Below, piece by piece: positions 25,212 to 28,771 of a stretch of 28,771 bases of DNA. This DNA comes from DAORDI01 sp035345895. Its GTDB lineage: Bacteria > Spirochaetota > Leptospiria > Leptospirales > Leptospiraceae. Numbering within the stretch: position 1 is the first letter of the stretch; the number at the start of each line of letters is the position of its first letter. Under the pieces are notes generated by a model that was not told where the DNA came from, ran no database searches, and worked only from the letters and a program-made list of their open reading frames with translations. The stretch covers positions 1-28,771 of the forward strand of contig DAORDI010000035.1 of NCBI GenBank assembly GCA_035345895.1. The letters run 5' to 3'. A program made the translations under genes and the position numbers.

Positions 25212-26239
25212 AATTCATTATTTTTTCATTACTTTGGACTGTCTCAGTTTTTTCTGAATCCCTCAAGGTCGGAATAGCAGGTTCAGCACCTTTCCGAATC
25301 TCTGAGCCTAAGGTTTCCGGAATCAGCCTGGATATCTGGGACAAGATGGCGGAGATGGAAAAATGGGATTATACAGTCAAGGAATACCCTAATATAAGTG
25401 CATTGATCGAGGCCGTGAACAGGGGGGAAATGGATGTCGGAATCGGTCCTATTACTGTGACATCCAAAAGACTGGAGTCAGTTTCTTTTTCACAGCCGTA
25501 CTATTCCAGTCATAAGGCAATCCTTGTAAAAAGAGGCTCCATTTCTCCTATGAGTTTTGTCAGAACTCTTTTTGAGGAAACTTTCTTTTATGCGATCGGG
25601 ATTCTTTTCTGTGTTCTTTTTCTGGTGGGAAATCTGATTCTTCTTGCAGAGAAGGGAGTGAATCCGGCTTTTCAGCTTCCCTATTTCAGCAGTATCGGAA
25701 ATGCGATGTGGCTTGCGGTTGTGACATTCAGCACAGTGGGCTACGGGGACATCACTCCGAAGACAAAGACTGGAAAACTCATCATTGCCTCCTGGATGGT
25801 GATCAGCATGATTACTGCTTCATCTCTTACAGCGGGAATTGCGGCATCCTTTACTCTTTCGAGGATACAGAATCATGCAATTGATTCTCCCGAAGATATG
25901 AAAGAAAGAAGGATTGCAGCGATTCTAGGGAGCACCGGAGAGGAGATTGTCAAGGCATACAAAGGCTATCTTGTATCCATTGAAAATGCAAAGGAAGGAA
26001 TTCAGTCTGTGCGGGACAATAAGGCAGACGGTTTTATCGGGGATTATCCGATCATTAAATACAATCTGGAAAACAATGCATTTCCAACTGCAGCAATTGT
26101 GGAATTCAAGACAGACAAGGATTCATACGGATTCTGCATGTCAAAAGGAAACAGAAAACTGGAAAGAGTCAATCACACCCTTCTGATTCTGGAAGAGAAC
26201 GGCACAATCAACGGAATCCTTCAGAAATGGGGACTCTAG
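25208..26239 (+). CDS. GluR0-like ligand-gated potassium channel
   Basis: 343 residues. A signal peptide (MKFIIFSLLWTVSVFS) is followed by the first lobe of a periplasmic solute-binding domain (about 18-110, with PITVTSKRLESVSFSQPYY). A membrane helix (about 125-147), a pore helix and selectivity filter TVGYGD (176-181), and a second membrane helix (about 190-217) follow. The second ligand-binding lobe (about 230-343) ends in NGTINGILQKWGL. This is the architecture of prokaryotic ionotropic glutamate receptors such as GluR0, and TVGYGD indicates potassium selectivity. The ligand is probably an amino acid but cannot be told from the sequence. Its ATG overlaps the stop of the sensor phosphatase gene, and its stop overlaps that of the convergent ABC gene. 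Confidence 0.92.
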   Translation: MKFIIFSLLWTVSVFSESLKVGIAGSAPFRISEPKVSGISLDIWDKMAEMEKWDYTVKEYPNISALIEAVNRGEMDVGIGPITVTSKRLESVSFSQPYYSSHKAILVKRGSISPMSFVRTLFEETFFYAIGILFCVLFLVGNLILLAEKGVNPAFQLPYFSSIGNAMWLAVVTFSTVGYGDITPKTKTGKLIIASWMVISMITASSLTAGIAASFTLSRIQNHAIDSPEDMKERRIAAILGSTGEEIVKAYKGYLVSIENAKEGIQSVRDNKADGFIGDYPIIKYNLENNAFPTAAIVEFKTDKDSYGFCMSKGNRKLERVNHTLLILEENGTINGILQKWGL

Positions 26240-27180
26240 TTTTCCTTTAATACTCGAAGAAAAATCTCTTCGAGGTCTTCTTCCAGTTTGTAGAAACTGA
26301 TCACTTCCAGACTGTCATTTCTGATCCTGTCCAGAAATCTGAAGATCCCGTCTTTGCTTCCGCAGTCTGCAGAGACTTCGGTATATTCTCCCTGTCTGGG
26401 CTTTGATGTAATGGAATATTCCTTAATGATTTTTTCATCCGGATTCCAGTCACCTCTGAGCTTTACATTGTAGATATAGGTCTGAAAGATGGACTTCAGT
26501 TCAGCAAGAGTTCCTTCCACTACGAGCTGACCGTTTCGGATGATTCCGACTCTGTCTGCAAGTTCCTCCACGAGTTCCAGCTGATGAGTTGTGAGAAGAA
26601 TGGCCTTGCCTTCTTTTTTTGCAAGAGCAAGAATCATATCTCTCATTTTCCTCGAACTTGCCACATCCATTCCCAGAGTAGGTTCATCGAGGAGGAGAAG
26701 TTTCGGATCAGTGATGAGTCCTACTCCCAGTGCCAGTTTCTGGAGCATTCCTCTCGAAAGATGCTGACTCTGATTTTTTTTCTTTGCGTCAATGTTCAGT
26801 TCTTCTAGAATTTTTTCCGCCTTCTCTTCTATCTGCGCGCTGGGAACACCTCTCAAATTTGCAAAATAGTGGAGATTTTCCAGAGGATTCATTCTCCAGT
26901 ATACATTTCGGTTTCCTTCCAGAATTGCACTCAGGTACTTATGCACGACTGAATGACCGACTGCAGATTTCCCGTCCAGAAGGATTTCACCGGAAGTAGG
27001 CCGGATCAGTCCTGCAATCATTTTAATGGTTGTAGATTTACCCGCACCGTTCGGCCCGAGCAGTGCGTAAATTTCTCCCGGACGGATATTGAAACTGATT
27101 CCCTGTACAGCCTTCATCGGAGGCTTCCTTGAAAACGGTGTTTGAAATGTCTTAGTGAGGTTTTTTACTTCAAGAAACAT
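26236..27180 (-). CDS. ABC transporter ATP-binding protein (ABC-2 type)
   Basis: 314 residues. Walker A is GPNGAGKST (42-50), the signature is LSRGM (141-145) rather than LSGGQ, Walker B is LLLLDEPTLGMD (161-172), and the H-loop is His199 in TTHQLE. A C-terminal extension of about 90 residues is typical of ABC-2 exporter ATPases such as NatA- or CcmA-like proteins. The permease is not in view; the next gene downstream is convergent, so it must be encoded elsewhere. The ATG overlaps the ctaB stop by one base (TGATG), so it is translated with the heme A genes and may serve cytochrome oxidase assembly or an associated export step. The stop overlaps the channel gene stop within a CTAG. Confidence 0.9.
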   Translation of the reverse strand: MFLEVKNLTKTFQTPFSRKPPMKAVQGISFNIRPGEIYALLGPNGAGKSTTIKMIAGLIRPTSGEILLDGKSAVGHSVVHKYLSAILEGNRNVYWRMNPLENLHYFANLRGVPSAQIEEKAEKILEELNIDAKKKNQSQHLSRGMLQKLALGVGLITDPKLLLLDEPTLGMDVASSRKMRDMILALAKKEGKAILLTTHQLELVEELADRVGIIRNGQLVVEGTLAELKSIFQTYIYNVKLRGDWNPDEKIIKEYSITSKPRQGEYTEVSADCGSKDGIFRFLDRIRNDSLEVISFYKLEEDLEEIFLRVLKEN

Positions 27181-28058
27181 CAGATGATCCTTTTGGACTG
27201 AACTGCAAAATCAGCAAGTATGATAAAATTAATCAGGAAAAGATGAAATATGCTGAAGAAGAAGAAGCTTTTTGCGGCTTTTTCTTCTGTATTCTTTACC
27301 AGTTTCCAGGAAAGGTATATCATATAAATACATAATATCAGAGTGCTGAAAAGATAGAATGATCCTACCTGAAGAGTGGAAAAATAGAATCCTATGCAGG
27401 ATGCCGAATAGAGCAGGGTGTACACGAAAATGGACCTGGCAGTCTTTTCCTTTCCGTGAATTACAGGAAACATAGGGAAATTTGCAGTGTCGTAATCCTT
27501 TTCAAGAAAGATCGCAAGTGCCCAGAAATGTGCAGGCGTCCAGAGGAAAATCATTCCGAAGAGAATCCAGGCAGGGAGAGGAAGAGAATCTGAGGCAGCT
27601 GCATAGCCGATCAGTGGACCGACACATCCTGCAACACCGCCGATGACTATGTTCTGTTCCGTTCTGGGCTTGAGATATATTGTATATAAAAAAACATAAG
27701 CAATCAGAGCAGCGAACGCACAGTAGAAGGAGAGAAGATTCACTTTCAGATAGAATACTGCGAAGGAAGCGATGACAAGCAGAATCCCGCCTGCAAATGC
27801 GCCTGCAGGGGAAATATCGCCTTTCGGGATAGGCCTGTTCTTTGTCCTGTCCATCTGAGCATCTCTGTCTTTTTCAATCACCTGGTTGAATACGAAGGAT
27901 GCAGAAGACATCAGGAATGTTCCGAACAGTGTCCAGAAAACCAGACTTCCGGAAATATTTTCCAGCCCCAGATACAGTCCGGGAAGTGCAGTGACAAGCA
28001 CAAGAGAGGTGACTCTAGGCTTGATGAGTTTCAGCCATACTAAAAGCCAGTGTTTCAT
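27180..28058 (-). CDS. ctaB: Protoheme IX farnesyltransferase (heme O synthase)
   Basis: 292 residues with about eight or nine membrane helices, a UbiA-superfamily prenyltransferase. The first Asp-rich motif, NQVIEKDRDAQMDRTKNRP (58-76), is characteristic of CtaB/CyoE. The second site is around FWALAIFLEKDYDTANFPM. The enzyme adds a farnesyl group to heme b, giving heme O for terminal oxidases. Its ATG overlaps the ctaA stop in an ATGA and its stop overlaps the ABC gene start, so it is the middle gene of a coupled operon. Confidence 0.95.
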   Translation of the reverse strand: MKHWLLVWLKLIKPRVTSLVLVTALPGLYLGLENISGSLVFWTLFGTFLMSSASFVFNQVIEKDRDAQMDRTKNRPIPKGDISPAGAFAGGILLVIASFAVFYLKVNLLSFYCAFAALIAYVFLYTIYLKPRTEQNIVIGGVAGCVGPLIGYAAASDSLPLPAWILFGMIFLWTPAHFWALAIFLEKDYDTANFPMFPVIHGKEKTARSIFVYTLLYSASCIGFYFSTLQVGSFYLFSTLILCIYMIYLSWKLVKNTEEKAAKSFFFFSIFHLFLINFIILADFAVQSKRII

Positions 28059-28771
28059 CCCAGCCTGCTTTCTTTTACGTAGTATGTCACATACATCACA
28101 GTCAGAAGCATCACACCGTTCCCTGTATGAAATGCTGTGAGAAGGATTGGGAGGGACCAGAGCACATTGAATACTCCTGCTGCAATCTGCACTCCTCCGA
28201 TATACAGCATCAGAGTGCAGAGTCTTTTATACAGTGTATTGTGTTTTTTATGAAATGCCTGAATGAAAAGAATAAGAAGGAAAGCCATAATAATGTAGGC
28301 AAGGTACCTGTGCTCCATCTGGTACCGGATGAGACCTTTCATTTCAGGGAACCATTTCCCGTTACACATCGGCCAGTCAATGCAGGCCATTCCCGCATAA
28401 TTGGAACTGACTCTTCCTCCCATGAACAGCTGAACATAAATGAGGACAAATCCGATTTTCAGCATGATATTTTCTTTAGAAAATATCTCAGCGAATCCAA
28501 TTCCTGCAAAATGAGGAGAACCGATCTGCACTCTGGACTTCAGGAAAACTGTGACATTCAGAAGGAGGAACAGAACTGCATTCAGGAGGTGAGAATTGAC
28601 TGTTCCCGGATCGAGAAGTTTTGTGACAGTCAGTGCACCGAGTGCAATCTGGAAGATAAGAACAGCAGCGGCTGAAATTCCAAGAAAAGCATAGGATTTT
28701 CTGAGAAGTTCCGACCGGAATATCATTACGAGCATATAGACAAACAGAATTGAAAGAATTGCAGAATAGAT
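28055..28771 (-). CDS. ctaA: Heme A synthase, C-terminal part (cut by window end)
   Basis: The reverse frame is open from the window edge to the stop at 28055. An ATG at 28735 exists, but the frame continues upstream without a stop, and the sequence lacks the first half of a COX15/CtaA protein, so the real start is outside the window. Visible parts are LGALTVTKLLDPGTVNSHLL with a heme-ligand His, GGRVSSNYAGMACIDWPMCN from the second half, and QMEHRYLAY with the second His. Several membrane helices are evident. The enzyme oxidises the methyl group of heme O to give heme A. It is coupled to ctaB by an ATGA overlap. Confidence 0.9.
   Translation of the reverse strand: MYSAILSILFVYMLVMIFRSELLRKSYAFLGISAAAVLIFQIALGALTVTKLLDPGTVNSHLLNAVLFLLLNVTVFLKSRVQIGSPHFAGIGFAEIFSKENIMLKIGFVLIYVQLFMGGRVSSNYAGMACIDWPMCNGKWFPEMKGLIRYQMEHRYLAYIIMAFLLILFIQAFHKKHNTLYKRLCTLMLYIGGVQIAAGVFNVLWSLPILLTAFHTGNGVMLLTVMYVTYYVKESRLG

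Noticed and set aside
28055..28735. ctaA as a complete 226-residue gene starting at 28735
   Set aside because: The frame stays open to the window end, and the first half of a CtaA protein is missing, so it is cut by the edge.
1..28771. CRISPR array, tRNA, rRNA, IS element or prophage
   Set aside because: I saw no regular spaced repeats, cloverleaf-like segments, transposase motifs or phage structural genes.

Overview
The window looks like a chromosomal segment from a spirochaete of the genus Leptospira or a close relative. Hand counts on sample lines suggest a GC content in the low-to-mid 40s percent. The evidence is a protein that matches my memory of the Leptospira-restricted DUF1564 family, several large membrane-bound SpoIIE/PP2C-type phosphatases with TPR tails, an unusual all-in-one Ser/Thr kinase-histidine kinase, and a ctaA-ctaB heme A module. 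I could not search databases, so the genus is an inference. I saw no phage, IS element, CRISPR array, tRNA or rRNA.

Layout. 1-274 (minus) is the start of a SHOCT-like protein. 415-1659 (plus) is a dihydroorotase. A long minus-strand block (12952 down to 1660) holds, in transcription order, a GDPD-like phosphodiesterase, a PlsC-like acyltransferase, a 475-bp gap, a Sel1-repeat lipoprotein, an EEP-fold nuclease/phosphatase, the 1867-residue hybrid kinase, and a membrane PP2C phosphatase with TPRs. 13119-14319 (plus) encodes a small membrane protein and an exported protein. 14326-15642 (minus) is an RsbU-type membrane phosphatase.

15780-19599 (plus) is the most interesting part. It is a tight cassette of a RecA/ImuA-like protein with a decayed P-loop, a 96-residue small protein, a divergent family-B DNA polymerase, and an SRAP (YedK/HMCES-type) abasic-site protein. 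The first three genes abut or overlap, and the SRAP gene follows after 22 bp with a strong ribosome binding site. The organisation recalls the imuA-imuB-dnaE2 mutagenesis cassette, but is built around a B-family polymerase. I propose it as a candidate DNA damage tolerance system.

Downstream, a DUF1564-like gene faces the cassette. It is followed by a minus-strand pair (F420-reductase-like Rossmann protein and polyprenyl diphosphate synthase). 22056-26239 (plus) holds a 1051-residue sensor phosphatase whose stop overlaps the start of a GluR0-like ligand-gated potassium channel. The window ends with a minus-strand operon, ctaA (cut by the window edge), ctaB and an ABC ATPase, with overlapping starts and stops.

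Three themes recur. Signalling by reversible Ser/Thr phosphorylation is prominent (one kinase, three PP2C phosphatases). Gene packing is very dense: four convergent gene pairs meet with 10 bp or less between stops, or overlap. Several starts lack a good ribosome binding site, and at least one has a promoter placed as if for a leaderless transcript.
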